Assembly: GCA_026706395.1 (NCBI GenBank) | Contig: JAPOYU010000154.1 | Coordinates: 1-64,000 of the forward strand | Direction: 5' to 3' | Length of the DNA: 64,000 bases | Source of the DNA: Chloroflexota bacterium | GTDB lineage: Bacteria > Chloroflexota > Anaerolineae > Aggregatilineales > Phototrophicaceae | In this document: positions 8,862 through 17,293 of the stretch, in pieces | Layout: the number at the start of each line of letters is the position of its first letter | How positions within the stretch are numbered: the first letter of the stretch is position 1 | The notes under the pieces: generated by a model | What the model saw: only the letters and a program-made list of their open reading frames with translations | Databases searched by the model: none | What the model was told of the DNA's origin: nothing | Made by a program: the position numbers and the translations under genes

Positions 8862-10523
8862 TCAGCCGGCTACCGTTTTGCCGGCCGCTTGCAGCAAGGC
8901 GATGACATCGCCCCGGTCGGTCTCGTCTTCAAACTGCGACTGCGCCAGTTCCAGCGGCGTCCGATTCTGTACCGACTCGCGCGCGCTCAGGTCGGCGCCG
9001 TGCTGGATGAGGAATCGCGGCACCGCCGTCAACAGGCGGTAGACTCCGATATCCTCCGTCGCCGCGTCGATATCCGGCAGTGGATCCATGAACTGTTTGG
9101 GACCAAAGCAGATGGCGAAGTGCAGCGGCGTGTAGCCCCGTCCATCCAGCGCATTAAGGTCCGCGCCAGCACCGCGCAGGGCATCCATCACATCGATATG
9201 CCCGCCCTGTGCCGCCAGATGCAGCGGGCTCAAACCGGCGCTCAGTACGTGATCAGCCGTGGTCGCAGCATTGGCCAATCCGCCCTCGGCAGCCAGAAGC
9301 GCCCCGACCGCGCCCAGATCGCCCATAATGCCCGCCCAGAAGATATCGACCTCCCAGCCCAGATGCGCCAGCAGATGCCGCGCGCAGTCGTAGTTGCCGC
9401 GATAGGCGATATCGCGCAGAGGGGTCGTCCTGCCGTATTTGCCGCTGCGCTCATATTGAACCAGCGGATCCGCGCCATAATCCAGATAGAACTGAATCGA
9501 CTCCACATCGCGGCAGAATGACAGCAGGGTGCTGGGACCCGGGCCGATTTCGTTCACCAGCGCTGGATTCGCGACGAGCCGCGCTTTCACGCCCGCCTCG
9601 TCGCCCAGCCAAGCGCAAGCCCAGACATCCTTTTCCGCGCCGCGTTCCAGCAAGAAATCCACCATGCCGATCGACGCATATTCGGGCATGAAGTCGGCCA
9701 AGTCGATGGCGTGGATTAAGGCGTTGAAACGGTATTTCTCGTCCCGAGCGTTGATATCGGCGCCGTGGGCCAGCAAGAGATCGACAATGTCCTTGCGCCC
9801 ATGCATCACCGCTACATGCAAAGCCAAGGCGTCCGCGCCCCATAGCGAAGTGCGGATGGCGCCGCTGGCATTCGCCAAGCGTCCGTCGTCGGCCAGCAGC
9901 TGCCGGACGCGCTCGATATCGCCGGTCTTGGCCGCGTCAAACAGGCGCATGACCTTTTCAGTGAACTGATTATCCCGCGAGGGACGTTGTGTTGATAAGT
10001 CGTTCACGAGCCTCATCCTCGTCTTGATTTGCTTGCGCGCGTGATAGAGCCGCGTCTTCACCGTGCCCAGCGGGATCTCCAGAAAAGCGGCGATCTCCTT
10101 CTGCGAGTATTCGTTCACATAATACAGAAGCAGGGCGCTCCGCTGCGCCTCGGGCAGGCTGTCGATCGAAGCCCAGAGTTCATCCGGCCCGCCCTCAATG
10201 GTTGGCGCTGGACCCGCGACCGCCGACTCCGCCACGTTTTCCAGCGAGACCCAGGCCGGTTCTTTACGCCGCAAGCGCCGCTGCGCTTGGGTGAATACGA
10301 TGCGCCGAAACCAGCCCGGGAAAGCGGCGGCGTCACGCAATTTGATCAGATCGATGTAGACGCGGATGAAGGCGTCCTGGGCCGCGTCTTCGGCTTCCTG
10401 CCAATCGCCCAGCAGGGCATAGGCATAACCAACCGCCATGTCTTGAAAGCGTCGTACCAGTTCTTCGAATGCGGGATTTTCGCCACTACGGGCGGCGATG
10501 ATCAGCCCGCTCAAATCTTCCAT
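8862..10523 (-). CDS. ECF-type RNA polymerase sigma factor fused to an ankyrin-repeat domain
   Basis: Residues 1-170 are a complete extracytoplasmic-function sigma factor. Region 2 is at about 15-88 (DWQEAEDAAQDAFIRVY, then WFRRIVFTQAQRRLRR), and region 4 is at about 118-168 (LPEAQRSALLLYY, then QKEIAAFLEIPLGTVKTRLYHARKQIK). The remaining 380 residues form ankyrin repeats, clearest at about 230-260 (LALHVAVMHGRKDIVDLLLAHGAD) and 430-475 (SPLHLAAQGGHIDVMDALRGAGAD; TPLHFAICFG). No membrane segment or adjacent anti-sigma gene is visible, so the ankyrin part may itself regulate or target the sigma domain. AAGGAG lies 6 bases before the ATG. A radical SAM gene sits 55 bases upstream on the same strand. 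Confidence 0.93.
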   Translation of the reverse strand: MEDLSGLIIAARSGENPAFEELVRRFQDMAVGYAYALLGDWQEAEDAAQDAFIRVYIDLIKLRDAAAFPGWFRRIVFTQAQRRLRRKEPAWVSLENVAESAVAGPAPTIEGGPDELWASIDSLPEAQRSALLLYYVNEYSQKEIAAFLEIPLGTVKTRLYHARKQIKTRMRLVNDLSTQRPSRDNQFTEKVMRLFDAAKTGDIERVRQLLADDGRLANASGAIRTSLWGADALALHVAVMHGRKDIVDLLLAHGADINARDEKYRFNALIHAIDLADFMPEYASIGMVDFLLERGAEKDVWACAWLGDEAGVKARLVANPALVNEIGPGPSTLLSFCRDVESIQFYLDYGADPLVQYERSGKYGRTTPLRDIAYRGNYDCARHLLAHLGWEVDIFWAGIMGDLGAVGALLAAEGGLANAATTADHVLSAGLSPLHLAAQGGHIDVMDALRGAGADLNALDGRGYTPLHFAICFGPKQFMDPLPDIDAATEDIGVYRLLTAVPRFLIQHGADLSARESVQNRTPLELAQSQFEDETDRGDVIALLQAAGKTVAG

Positions 10524-10578
10524 AAGCGCTCCTTCCTCTTCCCCTACACTTAAAAGAGCCGAATCGCGTGCCGAAGGT

Positions 10579-11433
10579 TCATTTCAGCATGGCAGCGCGC
10601 CCCGGTATCCCGGCGAAACCGGCCCCGCTCCAGGCGACGCCATCGTGATGGATATTCAACTGATGAACCAAACTCTCGGCGATGTCATCATTCCGCCAGT
10701 CGTAATCCGCCAGCGCGGCGAATGGGCTGTTGGCGGTGCGTCGTCCGCGGCTGCCGTCGCCAATAGCGAAGGTATCGATGACGATGCGCTGCGCCCCGGT
10801 TTCCAGCAGCCGCTCTGCAAAATTCGATGAATAAGGCAAGCAGGGCGACACCGCGATCTGCACGCGTAAGCCCCGCTCCACCGCGAGCTTTACCGCGTCC
10901 AATCGCCGTTCCACGTGTGACCGGCTCGGCCCATAAGGCAGGTCGCCCCGGTCGGTCTCTATGGTCATGCCCAGCCAGGCGTAGGGGATATCCGCGATCA
11001 GATCAAAGTCGTCCGCCACCGCCGGTCCCCGCGTCTGTATCAGCAGCAGATCGAGATCGTCATAGCGCGCGAAGACCTCGAGGCAGCGCTGCGTCAGCCG
11101 CACTTTGCGTTCGATCGGCTGGTAGGGGTCGGTCACCGGGCTCATGAAGACGCGCATGTCCCGCCGGTTACGCGTCCGCGCCAACTCCACCTCAAGCAAT
11201 TCGGCCGCGTTCTCCTTGATGATCAGCGCATCGCCCCAGGCCTCGCCATCACGCCGGGCGAAATGCCAGTTGGGCAGCATCTGGGCGTAGCAGAAGGCGC
11301 CGCAGTAGAGCCGCGCGAAGCCGCAGCCGGCCGCCCAGGAGAGGCTATGGGTGTAGGGCTGCTCGCCAGCGGTGAGAAAACCGCGCTTCTGTGGCGTGAG
11401 GATGGTCTTGGCTTGGGTGTAGCGGATGTGCAT
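10579..11433 (-). CDS. Radical SAM protein, spore-photoproduct-lyase-like (SPL) family
   Basis: This predicted cytosolic iron-sulfur protein has its cysteine cluster near residue 30 spaced C-x6-C-x3-C (GCGFARLYCGAFCYAQ), followed by the strand-helix pattern of a radical SAM barrel (MRVFMSPVTDPYQPIE; LLIQTRGP; WLGMTIETD). I recall this wider spacing in SPL-family proteins, where the usual radical SAM core is C-x3-C-x2-C. The open frame runs further upstream, but similarity begins at MHIRYTQAK, so the start is placed at 11433. The reaction is unknown; repair of DNA damage is only a family-level suggestion. It may share a transcript with the sigma-ankyrin gene. Confidence 0.78.
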   Translation of the reverse strand: MHIRYTQAKTILTPQKRGFLTAGEQPYTHSLSWAAGCGFARLYCGAFCYAQMLPNWHFARRDGEAWGDALIIKENAAELLEVELARTRNRRDMRVFMSPVTDPYQPIERKVRLTQRCLEVFARYDDLDLLLIQTRGPAVADDFDLIADIPYAWLGMTIETDRGDLPYGPSRSHVERRLDAVKLAVERGLRVQIAVSPCLPYSSNFAERLLETGAQRIVIDTFAIGDGSRGRRTANSPFAALADYDWRNDDIAESLVHQLNIHHDGVAWSGAGFAGIPGRAAMLK

Positions 11434-11564
11434 GGGGTTGCCGACGTTGCTACCGTCTGTTGCCCTAGTGTAGCAAAGCCGGTCGACAGCTGCGAAAGGG
11501 GGCGCGGTTATGCTGAACCGAGCAATCGGATTCGCCACTGGCCAGCGTGGCGGCTTGTAAAGCG

Positions 11565-11777
11565 CTACTCCCGCTTCTCTTTGGCGCGCGGACGGTAGAA
11601 GAGGAAGACGGCAATCGGCCCCAGAACCGGCAGGATGAAAATGATCACGGCCCAGAATAGCAGGTCGCGCGTTTCTCCGCCTTGTCGATAGAGATAGATC
11701 CAAGCGGCGACCGGCAGTAAAAATACCAAGCAAATCAGGAACACTATGATGAGCTCCGCAGTTCCAAGCATTGCCAT
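11565..11777 (-). CDS. Small two-helix membrane protein, PLDc_N-like
   Basis: This 70-residue protein has two membrane helices (about 8-28 and 40-60), with the pattern W..I.FILPVLGPIAVFLFYR typical of the phospholipase-D N-terminal (PLDc_N) domain. That domain precedes cardiolipin synthases but also occurs alone. AAGGTG lies upstream of the start. It follows another small membrane protein of the same type after 18 bases, so the two are probably co-transcribed. Function unknown. Confidence 0.65.
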   Translation of the reverse strand: MAMLGTAELIIVFLICLVFLLPVAAWIYLYRQGGETRDLLFWAVIIFILPVLGPIAVFLFYRPRAKEKRE

Positions 11778-11795
11778 CTTTGCGCTTCACCTTCC

Positions 11796-12065
11796 TTAAC
11801 CGGCATGCTGTCTAACCCTAGTATACATCATCCTATCGCGGCGGCTCTCGCAAACAATCGCGTGAGCGACCGGCATTAGCCGGTCATAACCATTGAGTAT
11901 CAGCAGCGCCGCTAAAGGGCCGACGATGGGCAGAAAATAGGCCAGCAATCCGCAAGCCACGATCAGTCGCGGATCGCCCTTCTGGCGCATCAGTTTGATC
12001 CAAGCTGCGGTCAAGGTCGCAATCGCGGCGATAATTGTCCATTCCTTTAGCGCGAATTCAGGCAT
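11796..12065 (-). CDS. Small two-helix membrane protein, PLDc_N-like
   Basis: This 89-residue protein has two predicted membrane helices (about 9-25 and 35-57). Its second helix reads LLAYFLPIVGPLAALLIL, echoing the LP.xGP motif of the next gene, so the pair looks like a diverged duplication. It is transcribed away from rpmB. No function can be assigned. Confidence 0.6.
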   Translation of the reverse strand: MPEFALKEWTIIAAIATLTAAWIKLMRQKGDPRLIVACGLLAYFLPIVGPLAALLILNGYDRLMPVAHAIVCESRRDRMMYTRVRQHAG

Positions 12066-12197
12066 TTCAGCACCTCGCGTTCACTGCCTCTACTTTCATT
12101 CTGAGGCGCTGTTACGACGCCGGTCAAGAGATGCAGCGCGGATACTCACGGGATGCTCACCAAAGCATAGGCTGCGTTATCCAGAGCAACTTCGCCC

Positions 12198-12225
12198 TCG
12201 ACAATCGCCGTTCAGCGGGTATAAT
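12198..12225 (+). promoter_or_regulatory. Candidate sigma-70 promoter of rpmB
   Basis: TCGACA (12198-12203, 5 of 6 to the -35 consensus), a 16-bp spacer and a perfect TATAAT (12220-12225) lie 33 bases before the rpmB start codon. Confidence 0.6.
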
Positions 12226-12258
12226 CCATCGCTCGAACTGGAAAACGGGAGCAGCATT

Positions 12259-12498
12259 ATGCCCGGCAAACGCAAAATCACCGGCACCAAGCCGCTGTTC
12301 GGCCATTCGCGCAGCAAAGCCTTCAACACGGTCAAGCGCCAATTCAAGCCGAACCTGCAGAACAAACGCATCTACGTGCCCGAGCTGGACCGCTGGGTAC
12401 GCGTCAAGATCACGGCGAAAGAACTGAGGACGATCGACAAGATCGGCTTCATGGAGTTCCTCAAGCGGCGCAACATCCCGCTGAAGCAGTTGCTTTAG
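12259..12498 (+). CDS. rpmB: 50S ribosomal protein L28
   Basis: This 79-residue basic protein of the large ribosomal subunit starts with the family motif (PGKRKITGTKPLFGHSRSKAFNTVKR) and carries LQNKRIYVPELDRWVRVKI. Only the zinc-less form is seen, without the CxxC motif near the N-terminus. GGGAG lies 8 bases before ATG 12259. It is a single gene here, with its own promoter. Its presence argues that this DNA is chromosomal or an essential replicon. Confidence 0.93.
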   Translation: MPGKRKITGTKPLFGHSRSKAFNTVKRQFKPNLQNKRIYVPELDRWVRVKITAKELRTIDKIGFMEFLKRRNIPLKQLL

Positions 12499-12577
12499 CT
12501 GCGGGCGGCGCATAGCGGACGAGGTTGGACATCTGCGGGCGACCCAAGGGCCGCCTCTACAATTTATTGTCATTGTC

Positions 12578-13282
12578 ATGAATCCCCAGCATCAAGCCAT
12601 ACTGCGCCAAATCCGAGCGACTGAGCCCGGCCGCGGGCAGACAACGCAGCGTCCCGAACATCTGGGCACATCACGCAAATGGTACGGCCTGAAGAATGAA
12701 CAGCGCCGGCGGATCATGCTTGACTTCTGCGCCGCCCATAAAGACCTGAGTTTTGGTGACTGGCTGGTGCTGATCGACTCGCTCTACCATGGCGAGTCCT
12801 ACGAAGAACGCTGTGCGCCGCAGACGCTATTCCGCAAATACCCGCGCTATCGCCGGCGGCTGCCTCTGGCTCAGTTGGACGACTGGCTCGGCTGTCTCGA
12901 TGGCTGGGCCGAGGTGGATGGCACCTGCCAGACGGTCTTCAGCGATAAAGATCTGCTGGCGGACTGGTCCGGCTGGTCCGCCCTGCTGAATTCACTGGCG
13001 GACGATGCGAACGTCAACAAACGGCGCGCGGCACTGGTGCTGCTCACTGCGCCGATCAGCCAATCGGACGACAAGCGTATTCTCGAGTTATCCTTGCGCC
13101 TGATCGACCGGCTCAAAGACGACAAGGACAAGCGCATCACCAAAGCCATTTCCTGGCTGCTGCGCAAAGGCATCAAGCTGCATCGCGAGGCCATCGCCGC
13201 CTATCTGGAAGCCAATGCCCCTGCCCTGCCAGCCATCGCCGTGCGAGAAACGCGCAAAAAGCTCGCCACAGGGAAGAAATAG
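12578..13282 (+). CDS. DNA alkylation repair protein, AlkD-like
   Basis: This 234-residue all-helical protein resembles the HEAT-like AlkD glycosylases, which remove N3- or N7-alkylated bases. Supporting segments are WAEVDGTCQTVF (about 108-119, in the position of the conserved W..vD region), RRAALVLLTAPI, and KDDKDKRITKAISWLLRKG near 185-203, a strong family signature. It starts 79 bases after rpmB and converges with ppk2. Confidence 0.8.
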   Translation: MNPQHQAILRQIRATEPGRGQTTQRPEHLGTSRKWYGLKNEQRRRIMLDFCAAHKDLSFGDWLVLIDSLYHGESYEERCAPQTLFRKYPRYRRRLPLAQLDDWLGCLDGWAEVDGTCQTVFSDKDLLADWSGWSALLNSLADDANVNKRRAALVLLTAPISQSDDKRILELSLRLIDRLKDDKDKRITKAISWLLRKGIKLHREAIAAYLEANAPALPAIAVRETRKKLATGKK

Positions 13283-13303
13283 GCTGCCCGCCTTTGACAG
13301 CGC

Positions 13304-13327
13304 CACCCTTCCCTCTTAATGAGGGTG
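13304..13327. terminator. Bidirectional hairpin between alkD-like and ppk2 genes
   Basis: CCCTC (13311-13315) pairs with GAGGG (13321-13325) around a TTAAT loop, with an outer CACCCT/AGGGTG pair. It sits exactly between convergent stop codons. The wording overlaps with the family B repeats. Confidence 0.5.
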
Positions 13328-13335
13328 AGGACTCA

Positions 13336-14160
13336 TCACATATCGGCGTAGTAGTCGCGCACGAGGTAGTGCGTATCGCGCGGCGGACGTGACATGTAGG
13401 GCGCCTGCGGCGGGACCTCAGGCAGCTTGATCGGCCCGGGGATCACATTTTCGTAGGGAATCGCATCCAGGATATCGCGGATGACGTTCAAGCGCAGCCG
13501 CCGTTTGTCGTTCGAATTGACCTGCCGCCAGCGACATTCGGGGATGTCGGTGTGTTCGATCATGGCGTCCTTAGCGCGGGAGTAATCCACCCAACGGTTG
13601 CGCCCCTCGATATCGATATCGCTGAGTTTCCAGCGCCGCGCCGGGTTGGCCGCCCTCGCTTGGAAGCGGCGCTCCTGCTCGTCATCGTCAACCGACAGCC
13701 AATACTTGAGCAGGATGATGCCGTCACTGACCAGCAGCCGCTCGAAGTTGGGGGCGTCGCGCAGGAAATCCCAATACTGGCGGTCGCTGCAGAAGCCCAT
13801 GACGCGCTCGACCGTGGCGCGGTTATACCAGCTTCTGTCCAAGAGGACGATCTCGCCGGCGGCGGGAAGATGTGTCACGTAGCGCTGGAAGTACCACTGG
13901 GTTTGCTCGCGGTCGGATGGTTTGCCCAGGGCGACAAGGCGGATATCACGCGGCTGCAGCGGCGCCATGATGCGCTTTATCGTTCCGCCCTTGCCAGCGG
14001 CATCGCGCCCATCAAAGGTGATCATCACGCGCATGTCGTTGTGCTTGATCCAATACTGCCACTTCACCAACTCGAATTGCAGTCGCAGCAATTCTTTCTC
14101 GTAAAACTTCCTCTTGAGGCGATCGGGACGCTTCAATTCAGTCGATTTCTTCTTTGACAT
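13336..14160 (-). CDS. ppk2: Polyphosphate kinase 2 family protein
   Basis: This 274-residue cytosolic enzyme of the PPK2 family transfers phosphate between polyphosphate and nucleotides. Diagnostic motifs are the Walker A loop GRDAAGKGGT at about 51-60, the lid-region arginines, and the Walker B stretch LLDRSWYNR at about 106-114. The length fits a single-domain PPK2. The start at 14160 (MSKKKS) is preferred over an in-frame TTG four codons earlier. Preference for ADP, GDP or AMP cannot be read here. Confidence 0.93.
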   Translation of the reverse strand: MSKKKSTELKRPDRLKRKFYEKELLRLQFELVKWQYWIKHNDMRVMITFDGRDAAGKGGTIKRIMAPLQPRDIRLVALGKPSDREQTQWYFQRYVTHLPAAGEIVLLDRSWYNRATVERVMGFCSDRQYWDFLRDAPNFERLLVSDGIILLKYWLSVDDDEQERRFQARAANPARRWKLSDIDIEGRNRWVDYSRAKDAMIEHTDIPECRWRQVNSNDKRRLRLNVIRDILDAIPYENVIPGPIKLPEVPPQAPYMSRPPRDTHYLVRDYYADM

Positions 14161-14302
14161 GCGATACCCCAATAAATTCTATTCATGTCGCTGATAAGGC
14201 ATAGGATACCCAATTCTGACGGTCGCTGTCACCTATTGACCCGGAGTCGTCGCAGCGCGCGCAACTCAGTCGACTGAGGGCACGCAGCCATCCGTTATGT
14301 AC

Positions 14303-14308
14303 TATAAT
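14303..14308 (+). promoter_or_regulatory. Possible -10 element upstream of the sulfotransferase gene
   Basis: A perfect TATAAT lies 33 bases before the chosen start at 14342. No convincing -35 element is present. Confidence 0.35.
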
Positions 14309-14341
14309 CCAGCAGGATCAAGGCATGAGAACGCGAAAGCC

Positions 14342-15325
14342 ATGACGCATAGTGAAAGCCCGTTTCGCGCATTAGCCGCCGCTGAGGGGCCGAAACCGAA
14401 CTTTTTCATCGTCGGTGCGCCGAAATGCGGTACCACCTCGCTGCACGAGTACTTGCAGCGTCATCCTGATGTCTTCCTGCCATATTACAAGGAGCCGCAT
14501 TTCTTCGGCTCGGACCTGGAAGGCTCGCGATTCCGCCAATTCCGGGGCAAGCCGGAGAAGTATCTCAAGCTTTTCCGCGATGTCCGCGGCGAAAGGCGCA
14601 TCGGCGAATCATCCCCCTGGTATCTCGCGAGTCATCAGGCGGCGCAGGAAATCTACAGCTACGATCCGCGAGCGAAGATCATCATCATGCTGCGCAACCC
14701 GGTCGACATGATGTATTCGATGTGGTCGCAGTTCCGTTACAGCGGCAACGAGCAGATCGAAAGCTTCGAGGAGGCGCTGGCCGCGGAAGCAGAGCGGCGC
14801 CAGGGCAAACGCATCCGCCGCGCCGCCCATTGCATCACCGGACTTCACTATCGGCAGATGACACGCTTCAGCCAGCAAGCGCAGCGCTATTATGACCACT
14901 TCGGCCGGGACCAGGTGATGGTCATCATCTTTGACGATTTCCGCGCTGACACGCCGGGGGTTTATCGCGCCGTGCTTAAGTTTCTCGAGCTTGACACATC
15001 TGTTAAGGTAAAGTTCGGCATCCGCAACCCGAACAAGGAAGCGCGTTTGGCCTGGCTCCAGAAACTGATCGTCAGCACCGGTTTCTCATTGATGCTGCTC
15101 AAAGACCGCCTGACCTTCCTGGCGACTACCAGTCGGCTCGTGCCCTACAAGTATCGCACGCGGGCCGTAGAAGGCGTCATCGCCGCGTACACCCGTTATG
15201 AGCGGCGCTCTCCCTTGACGCCGGAAACGCGGCGGCGCCTGGCAAACGAGGCGGCCCCCGAGATCGACGCGCTTAGCGACTTGCTCAATCGCGATCTGTC
15301 GCATTGGTACCGGGCCGAGGGGTGA
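14342..15325 (+). CDS. Sulfotransferase domain protein
   Basis: This 327-residue protein of the PAPS-dependent sulfotransferase fold would move sulfate from 3'-phosphoadenylyl sulfate to a hydroxyl or amine acceptor. The PAPS 5'-phosphosulfate loop is GAPKCGTTSLHEYL at about 25-38. KIIIMLRNPVDMMYSMWSQFRYSG near 115-135 fits the 3'-phosphate-binding region. Start at MTHSES; an upstream in-frame ATG at 14297 overlaps the -10-like hexamer and is less likely. It is followed after 7 bases by a flippase-like membrane protein, which suggests work on a lipid-linked or envelope glycan, by inference only. Confidence 0.88.
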   Translation: MTHSESPFRALAAAEGPKPNFFIVGAPKCGTTSLHEYLQRHPDVFLPYYKEPHFFGSDLEGSRFRQFRGKPEKYLKLFRDVRGERRIGESSPWYLASHQAAQEIYSYDPRAKIIIMLRNPVDMMYSMWSQFRYSGNEQIESFEEALAAEAERRQGKRIRRAAHCITGLHYRQMTRFSQQAQRYYDHFGRDQVMVIIFDDFRADTPGVYRAVLKFLELDTSVKVKFGIRNPNKEARLAWLQKLIVSTGFSLMLLKDRLTFLATTSRLVPYKYRTRAVEGVIAAYTRYERRSPLTPETRRRLANEAAPEIDALSDLLNRDLSHWYRAEG

Positions 15326-15332
15326 TCGCTTT

Positions 15333-16391
15333 ATGCCCGAACGCGCCGCAACCCTATCACAGCCCCCGGGCAACAATGGCGGACGCCGCCGGCTCTTCGT
15401 CCGCCTGGTGAGCATCCTGGTTACCGTTGCCCTGCTGGCCGTCCTAGTTGGAGAAGTGAAATGGGACGAATTCGATCAGCTGCTGGGGCGGGTGGCGGCG
15501 GGGAGTTGGCTCGGCGCGCTGCTGGCATATTTGCTACTGAATCTGTTCCGGGCGCTGCGATTCCGCGTCTTGCTGGATAAGGACGATTCGCCTTGGCGTT
15601 TGCTGGTGCCGATAACGCTCTATCACAATTTTCTGGTGCGCGCGCTGCCCTTTAAGCTAGGTGAGCTTTCGTACATCGCTCTGCTTCGGTCGCGCTTGAA
15701 TTATTCGATGGAAGAAGGCCTGAGCAGCCTGTTCGGCGCGCGCCTCCTCGAACTGCTCATCATTATGATGGTCTTCGCGTCAGGCGTCCTCACGACCGCC
15801 GAAGCATTGGCGGCGCAGCGCGACCAACTGCTTTTTGTCGTCGCATTGACCTTTGCGGCAAGTGTGGTTGCGCTCTACTTCGGCGGTGCCTTGATCCGGG
15901 CGCTCCTGACGGCGGCACTGCCTTTTCTGCGGCGTCTGATGGGGCGAGAACCCGGCATCCTGACCGTCATCAAAACTCGCTCCCTGCAACTGGCAAGTGA
16001 ACTCGACCGCATAAGGCAACCGCGCCTGTTCCTGACGGCGCTGTTCATATCCTGCTTCACCTATTCCTCGTCGTTTCTGACCAATTACATTCTGTTGCGC
16101 GCCTTGGGGATCACGGTAGACCTTTGGGCGATGATCGCGATAATCAGCATCGGCATGTTCGCCTCCGCTTTTCCCTTCAACGTCAGCGGCTTTGGCGTGG
16201 TGGAAGTAGCCTGGCGCTTTGCCTTGGTGCAATTCGCCGGTTGGACCGAATCCGACGCGACCGCAACCGGCTTTCTCTTGCACGGGTTTCAACTCTTCGC
16301 CGCGGCCGCTTACGGGCTGGCCGGGTATCTCATAATCCAACTCAGTCCGCAGCTGCCGCCACATGCTGACAATCGGCCGAACCTAGAGTGA
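15333..16391 (+). CDS. Lysylphosphatidylglycerol-synthase TM-region family (flippase-like) membrane protein
   Basis: This 352-residue protein has about eight hydrophobic helices and matches the LPG_synthase_TM/UPF0104 family. Segments include an arginine-rich start then VSILVTVALLAVLVGEVKW, NLFRALRFRVLL, a conserved RALPFKLGELSYIALLRSR, and a late FPFNVSGFGVVE motif. Family members flip lipids or lipid-linked sugars across the inner membrane. It is tightly coupled to the sulfotransferase and 12 bases ahead of the decarboxylase-family gene. Confidence 0.85.
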   Translation: MPERAATLSQPPGNNGGRRRLFVRLVSILVTVALLAVLVGEVKWDEFDQLLGRVAAGSWLGALLAYLLLNLFRALRFRVLLDKDDSPWRLLVPITLYHNFLVRALPFKLGELSYIALLRSRLNYSMEEGLSSLFGARLLELLIIMMVFASGVLTTAEALAAQRDQLLFVVALTFAASVVALYFGGALIRALLTAALPFLRRLMGREPGILTVIKTRSLQLASELDRIRQPRLFLTALFISCFTYSSSFLTNYILLRALGITVDLWAMIAIISIGMFASAFPFNVSGFGVVEVAWRFALVQFAGWTESDATATGFLLHGFQLFAAAAYGLAGYLIIQLSPQLPPHADNRPNLE

Positions 16392-16403
16392 AAGGACTTG
16401 TTT

Positions 16404-17240
16404 ATGCCTTACAAATTTGACAAAGGCGCGATGTACCGGATGCCGACGCATTTTGGCCCGCGCACGGGACCTCGACGAGGACCCGACGGGAAACGCTTCG
16501 AAAACCGCGACACGCCGCGAAGCAGCACCTTCAGCCTCAGTTTTCTGACCGATGCGGACCAACTGGAGCGGATGCTGCCGCCGGGTTTTCAACTCGAGGG
16601 TGAACCCGTCGTGACCGTCAGCGCAAACTATATGACCGAGATCGAATGGCTGGCCGGGCGCGGATACAATACGCTGGGCGTATCATTTCCCGTTCGCTAC
16701 CAAGGCGCGCGCGATGACGTAAGCGGCCAATTGCTGACGGTGCTCTGGGAGAACTTGACAGACCCGATTATCACCGGGCGGGAAGAACTGGGCTTCTCCA
16801 AAATCTATTGCGAGCTGCCGCCCTCGACCCACCTGCGCGGCGAATACCACATCACAGCGAGCTGGCTGGGTTACAAGTTTCTTGACTTGCATATCAACGA
16901 TTTGCGGCAGCTATCGAGGGAAGAGATTAACCGCGCTGCCCAGCAAGCCACAGGCGACGGCACTTTGCATTACAAATATATGCCGCGGACGGGCGAATGG
17001 GGCCGAGCCGATATCGCCTATGCCGTTCTAACGCCCGCCGAGACGCCTAATCGACGAGTCCTGGAGCAGTACGTTGGGGACGGTCACCTGGCCTTCCATC
17101 ACGCGCGCTGGGAAGATATGCCGACTCAGTATAATATCGTCAACGCCTTTGCCGACCTTAATATCCGTGAATACCGAGGCGCCAGCTTGACCAAAGCCGT
17201 CGGCGCCAAGGATCTGAGTGACCAGCGAATCCTGCGCTGA
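16404..17240 (+). CDS. Acetoacetate decarboxylase family protein
   Basis: This 278-residue protein of the ADC fold has the probable Schiff-base lysine at residue 133 in REELGFSK, matching the catalytic Lys region of acetoacetate decarboxylase. Other features are NYMTEIEWLAGRGYNTLGVSFPV and LPPGFQLEG. Many members are not acetoacetate-specific and act as aldolase/dehydratase-like enzymes on keto acids. ATG 16404 is chosen for the AAAGGA upstream. It leads a probable operon of three SDR genes, pointing to one pathway on a keto-acid or beta-hydroxy substrate. Confidence 0.85.
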   Translation: MPYKFDKGAMYRMPTHFGPRTGPRRGPDGKRFENRDTPRSSTFSLSFLTDADQLERMLPPGFQLEGEPVVTVSANYMTEIEWLAGRGYNTLGVSFPVRYQGARDDVSGQLLTVLWENLTDPIITGREELGFSKIYCELPPSTHLRGEYHITASWLGYKFLDLHINDLRQLSREEINRAAQQATGDGTLHYKYMPRTGEWGRADIAYAVLTPAETPNRRVLEQYVGDGHLAFHHARWEDMPTQYNIVNAFADLNIREYRGASLTKAVGAKDLSDQRILR

Positions 17241-17293
17241 AGCCAGCGCAGGATCTCAAACCAGAGGCTGATTGGAAACTGGGAGATACAGAC

